64,000 nt of DNA from CAWKAV01 sp963847735 (GCA_963847735.1 CAWKAV010000028.1:68607-132606), one strand, 5' to 3'; shown: positions 34,723 to 44,003, numbered from the stretch's first letter. Made by a program: numbers and translations. The notes: generated by a model not told the origin, from the sequence alone.

Positions 34723-36195
34723 ATGACTCTGGATAGAGCTTTATTGGATTCATTCCTTGCAGGTGTCTCAAGCACCAGGGCCCTGGTCGCTGGCGATCTG
34801 ATGCTGGACGAGTATCTGTGGGGTTCCGTGGACCGCATCAGTCCCGAAGCCCCGGTCCAGATTGTCGAGGTCAAGCACAGGGAGCTGCGTCTCGGTGGTG
34901 CCGGAAATGTGATCAACAACCTGCTGGCCCTCAATTGCAAGGTCGATGTCGTGAGCATCGTCGGCGATGACGATGACGGGCAATTCCTGCTCCGCAGGCT
35001 TAAAGAGTGCGGGGTCGATAAACATGGCGTCTGCAGCCAGGCAGGTCGGGTCACCAGCCGCAAAACCAGGGTGTTTGCAAGCAATCAGCAAATTGTTCGC
35101 ATTGACCAGGAAACCAGGGCGGATATCTCGACAGAAAGCGAGCAACGCATGGTCGCATATATCAAGTCTGCGGTCCCGGCGCTGGATGTCATCTTCCTGT
35201 CCGATTATCAGAAAGGTGTATTAACCGACAGTTTTTTGAGAGAAGTCATTGATATTGGTCGCGCTGCAAACGTGCCTGTGCTCGTCGACCCCAAGGGCGA
35301 TGATTACAGCAAATATCGTAGAGCGACCGTTTTGACGCCGAATCGCAAGGAGACTCAGCAGGCCACGGGAATGACAATATCCGACGAGGCGTCGCTGCTT
35401 GCGGCCGGTCGTAAGCTGCGTGTTCAGTATGACCTGGAAACTTTGGTCCTGACACGCAGCGAACAGGGCATGACGGTCTTCTCTGCCAGTGGAGAAATTC
35501 ACCTGCCGACGGTAGCCCGTGAGGTGTTCGATGTCTCCGGTGCCGGGGATACGGTGCTTTCCCTGTTTGGTCTGGGCATGGCGCAGAAATTATCTCTGGA
35601 ATGTTCGGCATGGCTGGCTAACCTCGCTGCCGGCATTGTCGTCGGCAAAGTCGGGACCTCCACCGTCAGTGCCCAGGAGATGTTGGTCGCAGCCAATTCA
35701 CTGCATCATGAGGCCGACCGGAAAATCTGCGCTGTTCCCTTGTTGCAGAATATCCTGGCTGGAGAGCGCCAAAAAGGCAAAGCCATTGTCTTTACCAATG
35801 GCTGCTTCGATCTTTTGCATGTCGGTCATGTCAAATACCTGCAGGCGGCCCGCAAACTTGGCGATCTGCTGGTTCTCGGTCTCAATTCCGACGATTCGAT
35901 CCAGCGCCTTAAGGGCTCTGGCAGGCCGTTGATCGGTCAGGAAGAAAGGGCGCATATCCTTGCCGCCCTTGACTGCATCGACTACGTTGTGGTCTTTGCT
36001 GAAGACACCCCCCTGGAATTGATTACTGCCCTGAGGCCGGATATCCTGGTGAAGGGCGGGGACTACTCGCTAGCCGGGGTCGTCGGACGAGAGCTGGTGG
36101 AAAGCTACGGTGGTCGTGTCGAACTGATTAGTTTCGTAGATGGTAAATCAACGACCAGTATTATCAACAAGATCCTCGAATCCTACCAGGACTGA
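34723..36195 (+). CDS. hldE: Bifunctional heptose-7-phosphate kinase / heptose-1-phosphate adenylyltransferase
   Basis: 490 residues in two domains. Residues about 1-325 form a PfkB-type kinase (LRLGGAGNVINNLLAL, catalytic DVSGAGDTVLS). Residues about 345-490 form a nucleotidyltransferase (FTNGCFDLLHVGHVKYL with HxGH, then GLNSDDSIQRLKG). It phosphorylates D-glycero-D-manno-heptose 7-phosphate and later adenylates heptose 1-phosphate for LPS core. The adjacent gmhB supplies the intervening phosphatase. gmhA and hldD are not in this window. Confidence 0.96.
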   Translation: MTLDRALLDSFLAGVSSTRALVAGDLMLDEYLWGSVDRISPEAPVQIVEVKHRELRLGGAGNVINNLLALNCKVDVVSIVGDDDDGQFLLRRLKECGVDKHGVCSQAGRVTSRKTRVFASNQQIVRIDQETRADISTESEQRMVAYIKSAVPALDVIFLSDYQKGVLTDSFLREVIDIGRAANVPVLVDPKGDDYSKYRRATVLTPNRKETQQATGMTISDEASLLAAGRKLRVQYDLETLVLTRSEQGMTVFSASGEIHLPTVAREVFDVSGAGDTVLSLFGLGMAQKLSLECSAWLANLAAGIVVGKVGTSTVSAQEMLVAANSLHHEADRKICAVPLLQNILAGERQKGKAIVFTNGCFDLLHVGHVKYLQAARKLGDLLVLGLNSDDSIQRLKGSGRPLIGQEERAHILAALDCIDYVVVFAEDTPLELITALRPDILVKGGDYSLAGVVGRELVESYGGRVELISFVDGKSTTSIINKILESYQD

Positions 36196-36201
36196 TCCGT
36201 C

Positions 36202-36777
36202 GTGCTGAAAAAGGACAAACAACCTGCGGTGTTTCTCGATCGTGACGGCACGATCAATGTTGAAAAAGAGTATCTCTATAAAGAAGAGGATTTCGAGTTT
36301 ATTCCCGGAGTTCCCGAGGCGATTCGTGCGCTCAAAAATGCCGGCTATCTGGTTGTCGTTGTCACCAATCAGTCCGGAGTAGGGCGCGGTTACTACGACT
36401 CGGACGCTGTCAATATCCTGCACCGGCATATTCAGAAGCAACTGTCGGGATTTGACACCGCTGTTGATGCCTTTTACCTCTGTCCGCATCACCCGGAACA
36501 TGGCGTGGGTCAGTTTCTTCAAGATTGTGATTGCCGTAAAGGCAAACCCGGCATGTTGTTGCAGGCCGCGCAAGATTACGATATCGACCTCACGCGCTCA
36601 TATATGATTGGCGATAAAATTGAGGATGTTGAGGCTGGTCAAAATGCCGGCAGTACGCCGATCCTGGTTCTGACCGGATACGGTCAGCGTGACCTGCAGA
36701 AATTGGCAACAAACAGTGTAAAAGTTTGCGCGGACCTTGCCGAGGCTGTGCAGGAAATCCTCAAAAACGACCTTTAA
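36202..36777 (+). CDS. gmhB: Heptose-1,7-bisphosphate 7-phosphatase
   Basis: 191 residues, GTG start 6 bp after hldE. HAD motifs are AVFLDRDGTINVE (two catalytic Asp), VVTNQSGVGRGYY, and MIGDKIEDVEAGQNAG. The zinc loop CPHHPEHG-x-DCDCRKGKPG is present. It removes the 7-phosphate between the two HldE steps. Confidence 0.95.
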   Translation: MLKKDKQPAVFLDRDGTINVEKEYLYKEEDFEFIPGVPEAIRALKNAGYLVVVVTNQSGVGRGYYDSDAVNILHRHIQKQLSGFDTAVDAFYLCPHHPEHGVGQFLQDCDCRKGKPGMLLQAAQDYDIDLTRSYMIGDKIEDVEAGQNAGSTPILVLTGYGQRDLQKLATNSVKVCADLAEAVQEILKNDL

Positions 36778-36804
36778 CAACAGAGTTTCCAGGGAGCGAT
36801 AGCC

Positions 36805-37887
36805 TTGAAAAATATACTTGTTACCGGCGGCTGCGGATTCATAGGCTCCAATTTTGTCCGCCTCGCCCTCGAGTCCTTGCCAGACAGCCGTATTGTTAAC
36901 CTTGACAAGTTGACCTACGCCGGCAACCTGGCGAATCTGGCCGGTCTGGACGATGATCAACGCTACAAATTTGTACATGGCGATATCTGCGACAATGAGC
37001 TGCTCGACAAGCTGTTTGCAGACGAGCAGATTGATACGGTTGTCCACTTTGCGGCAGAATCTCACGTCGACCGCAGCATTGAAGGCCCGGCCGCCTTTAT
37101 CCAGACAAATATCGTCGGAACTTTCGCCCTCCTCGAGACAGCTCGCAAATTCTGGTTAAGCCGGGACGCGGGACACGGAATGCGGGAGGCGGAATGCTGT
37201 CGGTTCCTGCATGTCAGTACGGATGAAGTTTATGGTTCGCTTGGTGAAACCGGGTTTTTTGAAGAAACAACCCCCTATGATCCGCGTTCTCCTTATTCAG
37301 CCAGCAAGGCGTCGTCCGATCATCTGGTGAGCGCCTATTACCATACTTACGGTCTGCCGACGCTGATGACCAACTGTTCCAACAATTACGGGCCGTATCA
37401 TTTTCCGGAAAAACTGATCCCGTTGATTATCAACAATGCCCTGAATGGCAAGGATCTGCCGGTCTATGGTGACGGCAAAAACGTTCGCGACTGGCTGTAT
37501 GTTGTTGACCATTGTCGGGCTATTCTGCAGGTACTGAGAAAAGGACGCACAGGCGAGACTTATAATGTCGGCGGTAACAGTGAAAAGAAAAACATTGAAG
37601 TCGTAGAAACCGTCTGCGATATTCTCGACCAAAAAGTCGGACCACTCGATAATGGACAGCCCCGGCGCTCACTGATCAGATTCGTGAAAGATCGTGCCGG
37701 TCACGATCGTCGCTATGCCATCGACGCTTCGAAGCTTAAGAACGAACTTGGCTGGGAGCCTTCCGTAACCTTCGAAGCGGGTATTCGCATGACCATCGAC
37801 TGGTATCTCGACAATACCGAGTGGCTGGCTTGTGTCCTTGACGGCTCTTATCAGGAATACTATGCCAGGATGTATGAAGGACGATAA
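36805..37887 (+). CDS. rfbB: dTDP-glucose 4,6-dehydratase
   Basis: 360 residues, TTG start at 36805 preceded by AGGGAGCGATAGCC. NAD motif VTGGCGFIGSNF, FAAESHVDRSI, catalytic STDEVYG and YSASKASSDH (YxxxK) are normal. It makes the 4-keto-6-deoxy intermediate of dTDP-rhamnose. Odd point: the loop between the LLETARKFW helix and RFLHVSTDEVYG is longer than usual, and its DNA (37162-37196) is five 7-bp units in tandem. It overlaps rfbD by 1 bp. Confidence 0.95.
   Translation: MKNILVTGGCGFIGSNFVRLALESLPDSRIVNLDKLTYAGNLANLAGLDDDQRYKFVHGDICDNELLDKLFADEQIDTVVHFAAESHVDRSIEGPAAFIQTNIVGTFALLETARKFWLSRDAGHGMREAECCRFLHVSTDEVYGSLGETGFFEETTPYDPRSPYSASKASSDHLVSAYYHTYGLPTLMTNCSNNYGPYHFPEKLIPLIINNALNGKDLPVYGDGKNVRDWLYVVDHCRAILQVLRKGRTGETYNVGGNSEKKNIEVVETVCDILDQKVGPLDNGQPRRSLIRFVKDRAGHDRRYAIDASKLKNELGWEPSVTFEAGIRMTIDWYLDNTEWLACVLDGSYQEYYARMYEGR
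37162..37196 (+). repeat. Five tandem heptamers inside rfbB
   Basis: CGGGACG, CGGGACA, CGGAATG, CGGGAGG, CGGAATG follow one another without gaps. The same unit (CGGGACG, CGGAACG) occurs in the gap at 50861-50888. Confidence 0.75.
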
Positions 37888-38810
37888 TGATTGAAGAGAT
37901 AAAAATTATTGGTCCCGTCGCCCTGGTCGGAGCCAACGGCATGTTAGGTCGGATGATTCAGCGTCGAGTTCCCGAATGGCTTGAGTTGTCCTGTTATGAC
38001 TTGCCGCTTTTCGATATAACAGATCGTGGTCAGGTCTCTGCTGTTTTGTCGGAAATAAAGCCACGCATTATAATCAACTGCGCAGCCTTTACCGCTGTAG
38101 ATGCCTGTGAAGACCAGGAGCAACTGGCGACCAGCGTGAATGCTGTTGGTGTTGAACACCTTGCCGAGGTCGCGCGCGAACTGGACGCAAGCCTGGTCCA
38201 TATCTCAACGGATTACGTGTTCCCTGGTACCCAAATACGACCACTTCGTGAAGATGATCCTACCGGACCGCTCTCTGCTTATGGTCGATCCAAGTTAAAA
38301 GGTGAGCAGGCGATTCTCGATAGTGGCCTGAAACAATATTTCATCATTCGTACCAGCTGGCTTTATGGACCTGACGGCCCGAATTTTGTCGAGACGATTT
38401 TGCGCCTGGCCGGTGAACGAGACATTTTAACGATCGTGGCCGACCAGGTTGGCTCGCCGACCTATACTGCCGATTTGGCTGACGCAATTATTGCGTTGTT
38501 GACAGCCAGCTTCAAGTCTCCTGGCCCAAACCCCTGTGGTATCTACCATTTCGCCAGTTCGGGCAGCTGCAGCTGGTACGAATTCGCCCGTGCAATCGTT
38601 GAGCAAGGTCGCAAGCATGGATTGCCTCTCAAGGTTCGCGAGATCAAGCCAATCAGCACCGAAGCCTATCCTCTTCCGGCCAAACGTCCGGCCAGCTCGG
38701 TGTTCGATAAAACAAAATATGGTGCGTTAACAGGTGCAAAGATCCCTGATTGGCGCGAAAGTTTGCAGACATATTTTTCACAACGCGAAACAAAATTCCA
38801 GGGAGTTTGA
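37887..38810 (+). CDS. rfbD: dTDP-4-dehydrorhamnose reductase
   Basis: 307 residues. The nucleotide motif is ALVGANGMLGRMIQ, followed by INCAAFTAVDACE, VHISTDYVFPGT and catalytic YGRSKLKGEQ (YxxxK). It reduces dTDP-4-keto-rhamnose to dTDP-rhamnose. A 3,5-epimerase gene (rfbC) that must act before it is not in this operon. Confidence 0.95.
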   Translation: MIEEIKIIGPVALVGANGMLGRMIQRRVPEWLELSCYDLPLFDITDRGQVSAVLSEIKPRIIINCAAFTAVDACEDQEQLATSVNAVGVEHLAEVARELDASLVHISTDYVFPGTQIRPLREDDPTGPLSAYGRSKLKGEQAILDSGLKQYFIIRTSWLYGPDGPNFVETILRLAGERDILTIVADQVGSPTYTADLADAIIALLTASFKSPGPNPCGIYHFASSGSCSWYEFARAIVEQGRKHGLPLKVREIKPISTEAYPLPAKRPASSVFDKTKYGALTGAKIPDWRESLQTYFSQRETKFQGV

Positions 38811-38813
38811 CCT

Positions 38814-39689
38814 ATGCAGGGAATTCGTAAGGGTATTGTCCTCGCCGGCGGCTCGGGCAGCCGTCTTTACCCGTTGACTTTGGTGGCCAGTAAGCAATTG
38901 CAGCCGGTTTACGACAAGCCGATGATCTATTATCCAATGGCGACCCTGATGATGGCCGGGATACGCGATATCCTGATTATCTCGACGCCGCTCGATACTC
39001 CGAGGTTCGAAAGTTTACTGGGTGACGGTAGCCGCTGGGGTATCAGGCTGACTTACGTTGTACAGCCGGAGCCGAAGGGAATTGCCCAGGCTTTCCTGGT
39101 AGGTGAAAAATTTATTAACCATGAGAATGTTGCCCTGATTCTTGGCGACAATATTTTTTACGGCAAAATGGGCTTTGACCAGACTGTTGCAGCGTTTGAA
39201 AGTGGGGCCATGGTGTTCGGGTATCCTGTCCACGACCCGGAGCGTTACGGTGTGGTTGAATTTGACAAGGAAGGGCGGGTTCTCAGCATTGAGGAGAAAC
39301 CGCTTCAGCCGAAGTCCCACTATGCCATTCCGGGTCTTTATCTGTATGACCGGAATGTTGTGGATATTACGAAAGCCTTGAAGCCTTCTGCCCGGGGTGA
39401 GCTTGAGATCACCGATGTCAACAAGGCCTACCTTGAGAGAAAGCAGTTGAAGGTCGAAAAGCTCGGCCGAGGCATTGCCTGGCTGGACACAGGGACCCAT
39501 GAAAGCCTGCTCGAAGCCAGCCATTTCATCGGCACTCTCGAAGCCCGCCAGGGCCTCAAAATCGCCTGTCTCGAAGAGATTGCCCTGCACCAGGGTTTTA
39601 TCGACGGTCAGAAGATGAAAGAAGTCATTAACGATACCCCAGCTTCAAGCTATCGTGCGTATCTTGAACGGGTGCTGCGCGAGTTTTGA
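38814..39689 (+). CDS. rfbA: Glucose-1-phosphate thymidylyltransferase
   Basis: 291 residues. The signature GIVLAGGSGSRLYPLTLVASKQLQPVYDKPMIYYP is complete, with metal-binding ILGDNIFYG and WLDTGTHESLLEAS. It makes dTDP-glucose from dTTP and glucose 1-phosphate, the first step of the rhamnose pathway. The rfb order here is B-D-A. Confidence 0.96.
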   Translation: MQGIRKGIVLAGGSGSRLYPLTLVASKQLQPVYDKPMIYYPMATLMMAGIRDILIISTPLDTPRFESLLGDGSRWGIRLTYVVQPEPKGIAQAFLVGEKFINHENVALILGDNIFYGKMGFDQTVAAFESGAMVFGYPVHDPERYGVVEFDKEGRVLSIEEKPLQPKSHYAIPGLYLYDRNVVDITKALKPSARGELEITDVNKAYLERKQLKVEKLGRGIAWLDTGTHESLLEASHFIGTLEARQGLKIACLEEIALHQGFIDGQKMKEVINDTPASSYRAYLERVLREF

Positions 39690-39763
39690 TCAGGTCAATG
39701 GGTTCAGCTATGGACATTTATTGCGATTTTGTACGAGAATTTTAAATCGCGCATGGAGGCTTA

Positions 39764-40645
39764 ATGCCAATTAAAAGCATGACCGGGTATGGCAAAGGCG
39801 AGGCCCGGCAAGAAGGTCTTACAGTCAGCGTGGAGATCAAGACGGTGAACCATCGTTATGTCGACATCACGGTGAAATTACCGCGTACATTTATGAGTTT
39901 GGAAAATGGTGTACGTAAACAGATCGGACAGGCTCTGGGCCGTGGCAAGGTTGACGTTTATGTGAACTATGAACTCGCAACAGGGGCACAGGCAGTGCCG
40001 ACCTTCAATCGTGAGCTTGCTGCTGCATATCATCGACTCTTTGCCGGGATGGCCCGCGATTTTGAACTGCAGGATCAAGTCACCATAGGACATCTGATCA
40101 GTCAGCGGGATGTTGTCCAGATTGCGGAAGCGGAACTCGATGAAGAGCTCATCAGTGCCTGTCTCACCGAGGCAACGTCGGCAGCGTTGCAGCAGCTGGT
40201 TGCAATGCGTCTTGCCGAAGGGGAGGAGACGCGCAAGGATCTCGAAGAGCGTTTGAATGGGGCCGAAGCGATGCTTGCCCGCATTGAAGAACGTGCCCCT
40301 CAGGTTCCCTTCGAATGGCAGGAAAAGCTGACCGATCGGCTTGCAAAACTGCAGAAGAATGTTGAATGGGACCCACAGCGGGTCGCGCAGGAAATCGCCG
40401 TTTTTGCAGATCGATGCGACATCAGTGAAGAACTTGCCAGGTTCAAAAGCCACCTGGTCCAATTCCGGGCTCTTTTTAACGTCGAGGAGTCGGTTGGCCG
40501 CAAGATGGATTTCCTGGTGCAGGAGTTGAACCGTGAGGTCAACACCATGGGCTCGAAATCCAACGATGCCGGCTTAACCATGGCGGTTGTTGCCCTGAAG
40601 TCGGAATTTGAAAAAGTTCGTGAGCAGGTTCAGAACATTGAGTGA
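39764..40645 (+). CDS. yicC: YicC family endoribonuclease-like protein
   Basis: 293 residues. The family start KSMTGYGKGEARQEG, an EIKTVNHRYVDI strand, and the C-terminal signature GRKMDFLVQELNREVNTMGSKSNDAGLT are all clear. YicC homologues cleave RNA. It precedes gmk, as in many bacteria, and its stop is 32 bp before the chosen gmk start. Confidence 0.94.
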   Translation: MPIKSMTGYGKGEARQEGLTVSVEIKTVNHRYVDITVKLPRTFMSLENGVRKQIGQALGRGKVDVYVNYELATGAQAVPTFNRELAAAYHRLFAGMARDFELQDQVTIGHLISQRDVVQIAEAELDEELISACLTEATSAALQQLVAMRLAEGEETRKDLEERLNGAEAMLARIEERAPQVPFEWQEKLTDRLAKLQKNVEWDPQRVAQEIAVFADRCDISEELARFKSHLVQFRALFNVEESVGRKMDFLVQELNREVNTMGSKSNDAGLTMAVVALKSEFEKVREQVQNIE

Positions 40646-40676
40646 CCAAAGGCCTGAAATGTGGGGTGCTATCGAT

Positions 40677-41297
40677 ATGAATAGAAAAGGCATTCTTTAT
40701 GTCATCTCTGCTCCTTCCGGAGCTGGCAAGACGTCGATTTGCAGGTCGATCCTGTCCATGTTTCCGGACCTGCGGCAATCAATCTCCTATACGACACGTC
40801 AAATCCGGTCCGGTGAACGGGATGGCAAGGACTACCATTTCATTTCGCAAGAAGTATTTTCCAGGATGGTTGCAAATGGTGATTTCGCTGAATGGGCCGA
40901 AGTTCACGGCAATTGCTATGGTACGGCACGTGCGACTCTGGCTCGAGCCAGGGAAGAAGGGGCTGATGTCCTGCTCGACATAGATTTCCAGGGGGCAGAT
41001 CAACTCCGCAGGAGTGGTCTCAATGGAGTCTTCATCTTTATCCTGCCTCCCGATATGAGAGAGTTGCGTAAACGCCTTGAATGTCGCAACACAGATGACG
41101 AAAAGATCATTGCCCGTCGAATGGTTAACGCTGTTGGAGAAATTTCCGAAGCAATTAAATTTGATTATCTTGTGGTCAATGATGTCCTGGATCAGGCCGT
41201 TGAGAAGGTAAGGGCGATCATGATCGCTGAAACGGCACGAATTGATCGCATTATCGATTCTTTGCCTGAAGAATTCGGCTTGAAAAAGAATGATTAG
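40677..41297 (+). CDS. gmk: Guanylate kinase
   Basis: 206 residues. P-loop ISAPSGAGKTSICR, SYTTRQIRSGERDGKDYHFIS (GMP binding), LLDIDFQGADQLR, and the R-x2-R lid region. The start at 40677 has GGGGTG 8 bp upstream; an ATG at 40659 with AAAGG upstream would add six residues. It converts GMP to GDP, a substrate branch for ppGpp made by the nearby Rel. Confidence 0.95.
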   Translation: MNRKGILYVISAPSGAGKTSICRSILSMFPDLRQSISYTTRQIRSGERDGKDYHFISQEVFSRMVANGDFAEWAEVHGNCYGTARATLARAREEGADVLLDIDFQGADQLRRSGLNGVFIFILPPDMRELRKRLECRNTDDEKIIARRMVNAVGEISEAIKFDYLVVNDVLDQAVEKVRAIMIAETARIDRIIDSLPEEFGLKKND

Positions 41298-41357
41298 CCG
41301 TATATGCTGTGACGTCGTTGGATTGGTGCCTGTGGTGCCATTGATAGGCTGATGCCT

Positions 41358-41440
41358 GTTGAATCGTTGAACTGCGCTGCGCGCGTTGAATCGAGTCAAT
41401 AAATCAACATTTCCGCGATTCAATATTCCAACGATTCAAC
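41358..41440. repeat. Nested inverted repeat of TTGAATCG words before rpoZ
   Basis: GTTGAATCGTTG (41358-41369) is a perfect inverted repeat of CAACGATTCAAC (41429-41440). Within it TTGAATCG (41386-41393) is inverted at 41416-41423. Thus two forward and two reverse copies of one 8-mer lie in 83 bp, ending 19 bp before rpoZ. Confidence 0.75.
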
Positions 41441-41459
41441 CTATAAACAGGAGTAACCC

Positions 41460-41663
41460 ATGGCACGTATAACCGTAGAAGATTGTCTGGAAGCTATTCC
41501 CAATCGCTTTTTGTTGACCATGGTGGCAACGAAGCGGGTTAAGCAACTCTATAAAGGGGCACAACCTCTTATTGAAAACAAGTCGAACAACCGCAAGGTT
41601 GTTCTGGCTCTGAGGGAAATTGCTGCGGGCAAGATCGAGTACGAAATCCCTGTCAGGAAGTGA
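41460..41663 (+). CDS. rpoZ: RNA polymerase omega subunit
   Basis: 67 residues. MARITVEDCLEAIPNRFLLTMVATKRVKQL is the omega signature, and ALREIAAGKIEY follows. ACAGGAGTAACCC precedes the ATG. Omega helps assemble RNA polymerase and forms part of the ppGpp site; it lies between gmk and rel, as in many proteobacteria. Confidence 0.96.
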   Translation: MARITVEDCLEAIPNRFLLTMVATKRVKQLYKGAQPLIENKSNNRKVVLALREIAAGKIEYEIPVRK

Positions 41664-41840
41664 CCCTGCCTGGATTTTGCACAAGGTATCCTGATCCGGA
41701 TGCCCTGCGGAGTTTACAATGCCGGCCAGTGATGGTCGGCATCCCTTTTGCCGGGAGGTTGTTGGCTTGTTTATGACCCGCTGCAAATTCAGCACTTCAA
41801 GCCGCATACATTATCTTCCCGGCCTGCCGTTCTTGCCTGA
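41664..41840. other. Gap between rpoZ and rel
   Basis: Short non-coding gap with no clear terminator; transcription may run through to rel. Confidence 0.35.
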
Positions 41841-44003
41841 ATGTCAATTATGAACTCCATTGACGATATCCTGGACGCGATCCGTTCTTATCATGTCGAA
41901 GCTGACCTTGATGCTGTGCGTGAGGCCTACGCTTATTCTGCAAAGGTTCATCTGGATCATGGGGGACTGTCCGGCGATTCATCCATGTCCCATCCGATGG
42001 AAGTTGCCTTTATCCTGACGCGACTGCGCATGGATGTGCCAACCATCGTGACCGGTTTGTTGCACGACACTCTCGAAAAGAACCTCTCCTCAGAGAAAGA
42101 ACTACGCCAACTGTTTGGTGACGAAGTGACCGAAATGGTTGATGGCGTCACCAAAATCAGTAAGATCACCTTCAAAACCAGTGAGGAGCGTCAGGCAGAG
42201 AATTTCCGCAAAATGCTCCTGGCCATGGCCAGGGACATCCGTGTCATCCTGGTCAAACTCGCGGACTGTCTGCATAATATGCGTTCGCTGGACTCCCAGC
42301 CTGAGGAACGCAGACGAAAAACAGCCCGGGAAACGGCAGAAATCTATGCACCGTTGGCCAATCGTCTCGGAATCAGTTGGATCAAAAGTGAGCTGGAAGA
42401 CCTTTCTCTCCGTTTCCTTGAACCGGAAGCCTATAAGATTCTGTCTAAAAAGGTCGATCAATTCCAGCGCAGAACCGATACTTACGTGGCGGATGTCAAA
42501 CAACGTCTGGAAAATATCCTTGCCGAGCATGGTATCGAAGGTCAGGTGCAGGGGCGTTTCAAACACATCTGTTCGATCCACAACAAGATACTCAAACAAG
42601 AGATCGATTTTGAACAGATTCATGATCTGATGGCTTTTCGCATCATCGTTCCAACCGTCCGTGACTGTTACGCAATGCTCGGTGTTATCCACTCTTTCTG
42701 GAAGCCCGTGCCCGGGCGCTTCAAAGATTTTATTGCCATGCCCAAGGCAAACATGTACCAGTCCCTGCATACCACTGTATTCGGCCCGGTCGGTCAGCGT
42801 ATGGAGGTGCAACTCCGTACTGCCGAAATGCATCGTGTGGCAGAGCAGGGCATTGCGGCTCATTGGAAATACAAAGAGGGCCGGGCGGCCGAGCGTGCTG
42901 ATGATGGCCGCTTCAGCTGGTTGCGACAGATGCTTGAATGGCAGAAGGAAATCAAAGACTCGAATGAATTCATGTCTTCTGTCAAAGTCGATCTTTTCCC
43001 TGAAGAAGTCTACGTGTTCACACCGAATGGTGATGTCAAGGAACTCCCCAGGCTGAGTACTCCGATCGATTTCGCCTACAGCGTTCATTCCGATGTCGGC
43101 CACCGCTGCACCGGTGCCAAGGTGAACGGCCGCCTGGTGCCTTTGAAGACCGAGCTGAAGAATGGTGATATCGTCGAAATCATAACCTCGGCAAATCAGA
43201 CGCCCAGCAAGGACTGGTTGAAGTTTGTCAAAACGTCGAAGGCGAAAAACCGGATCCGCAACTGGGTCAAGGAACAGGAGCGGCAACAGAGCCTTGACCT
43301 GGGCCACGACCTGCTGGAAAAGGAATTGCGCAAGTACGGTTTTAGTTTCAATCGTGCCATTAACCTGGAGAGCATGAAGATGACGCTTGCGGAACTCGGT
43401 TATCGCAGTGTTGACGATTTGCAGGCGGCGGTCGGTTACGGCAAGATAACCTGCAACCAGGTTCTCGCCCGTCTCATCCCGGATCAATTCAAGGCGGACA
43501 TACCCAAACCTAGCCGCTTCAGCCAGGTTCTTGATAAAATTCGCAAGAAGCCGGTTGAAGCTATTAATGTTCAGGGGCTGGAGGGTATTCTGGTTCGCTT
43601 CTCCAAATGCTGCAATCCATTGCCCGGAGATGAAGTCATCGGCTTTATTTCCCAGGGACTGGGGGTGACCGTCCATGCAGAAGATTGCCCGCATGTTCTG
43701 GAAACCGACCCCGAGCGCCGGGTTGAGGTGTCATGGAATCGACAGAAGGGCAATACGCGTTCTGTTAAAATCAGGGTCTACAGTTTAAATCAGAAGGGAA
43801 TCCTGGCGGCGATCACCAAGGTGATCAGCAAGTGCGAGGCGAATATACAGCGCGCCAGCGTCTATTCGACCAACGACGGACGAGGTGTTCACAGTTTTGA
43901 AGTGGAGGTTCAGGATGTCCATCATCTGAATCGAGTTTTGGAGGCAGTGCAGAAGGTCAAGGGCGTCCTTCAGGCCGAGCGGCTGAAGGGCGGGCGCAAA
44001 TAA
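41841..44003 (+). CDS. RelA/SpoT-family (p)ppGpp synthetase with altered hydrolase motif
   Basis: 720 residues. The HD hydrolase domain (1-200) keeps H51 (SHPMEVAFIL), H75-D76 and E79 but reads HDTLEKN, where the family has HDxxEDT. The Arg-containing loop before SGEP is changed to HLDHGGLSGDSS. The synthetase domain is normal, with GRFKDFIAMPKANMYQSLHTTV; its RFKD is the type found in bifunctional enzymes. TGS (VYVFTPNGDVKELPRLSTPIDFAYSVH) and C-terminal zinc-finger and ACT domains are present. It is the likely stringent-response enzyme, but the hydrolase may be weak or dead. An alternative start is 9 bp downstream. Confidence 0.93.
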   Translation: MSIMNSIDDILDAIRSYHVEADLDAVREAYAYSAKVHLDHGGLSGDSSMSHPMEVAFILTRLRMDVPTIVTGLLHDTLEKNLSSEKELRQLFGDEVTEMVDGVTKISKITFKTSEERQAENFRKMLLAMARDIRVILVKLADCLHNMRSLDSQPEERRRKTARETAEIYAPLANRLGISWIKSELEDLSLRFLEPEAYKILSKKVDQFQRRTDTYVADVKQRLENILAEHGIEGQVQGRFKHICSIHNKILKQEIDFEQIHDLMAFRIIVPTVRDCYAMLGVIHSFWKPVPGRFKDFIAMPKANMYQSLHTTVFGPVGQRMEVQLRTAEMHRVAEQGIAAHWKYKEGRAAERADDGRFSWLRQMLEWQKEIKDSNEFMSSVKVDLFPEEVYVFTPNGDVKELPRLSTPIDFAYSVHSDVGHRCTGAKVNGRLVPLKTELKNGDIVEIITSANQTPSKDWLKFVKTSKAKNRIRNWVKEQERQQSLDLGHDLLEKELRKYGFSFNRAINLESMKMTLAELGYRSVDDLQAAVGYGKITCNQVLARLIPDQFKADIPKPSRFSQVLDKIRKKPVEAINVQGLEGILVRFSKCCNPLPGDEVIGFISQGLGVTVHAEDCPHVLETDPERRVEVSWNRQKGNTRSVKIRVYSLNQKGILAAITKVISKCEANIQRASVYSTNDGRGVHSFEVEVQDVHHLNRVLEAVQKVKGVLQAERLKGGRK

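Noticed and set aside
41300..41440. CRISPR-like array before rpoZ
   Set aside because: The repeated word is only 8-12 bp, copies are on both strands, and spacing is irregular.
42102..43694. Open frame of 530 codons antisense to the rel gene
   Set aside because: It mirrors the codon pattern of rel, has no recognisable domain, and rel itself is clearly conserved.
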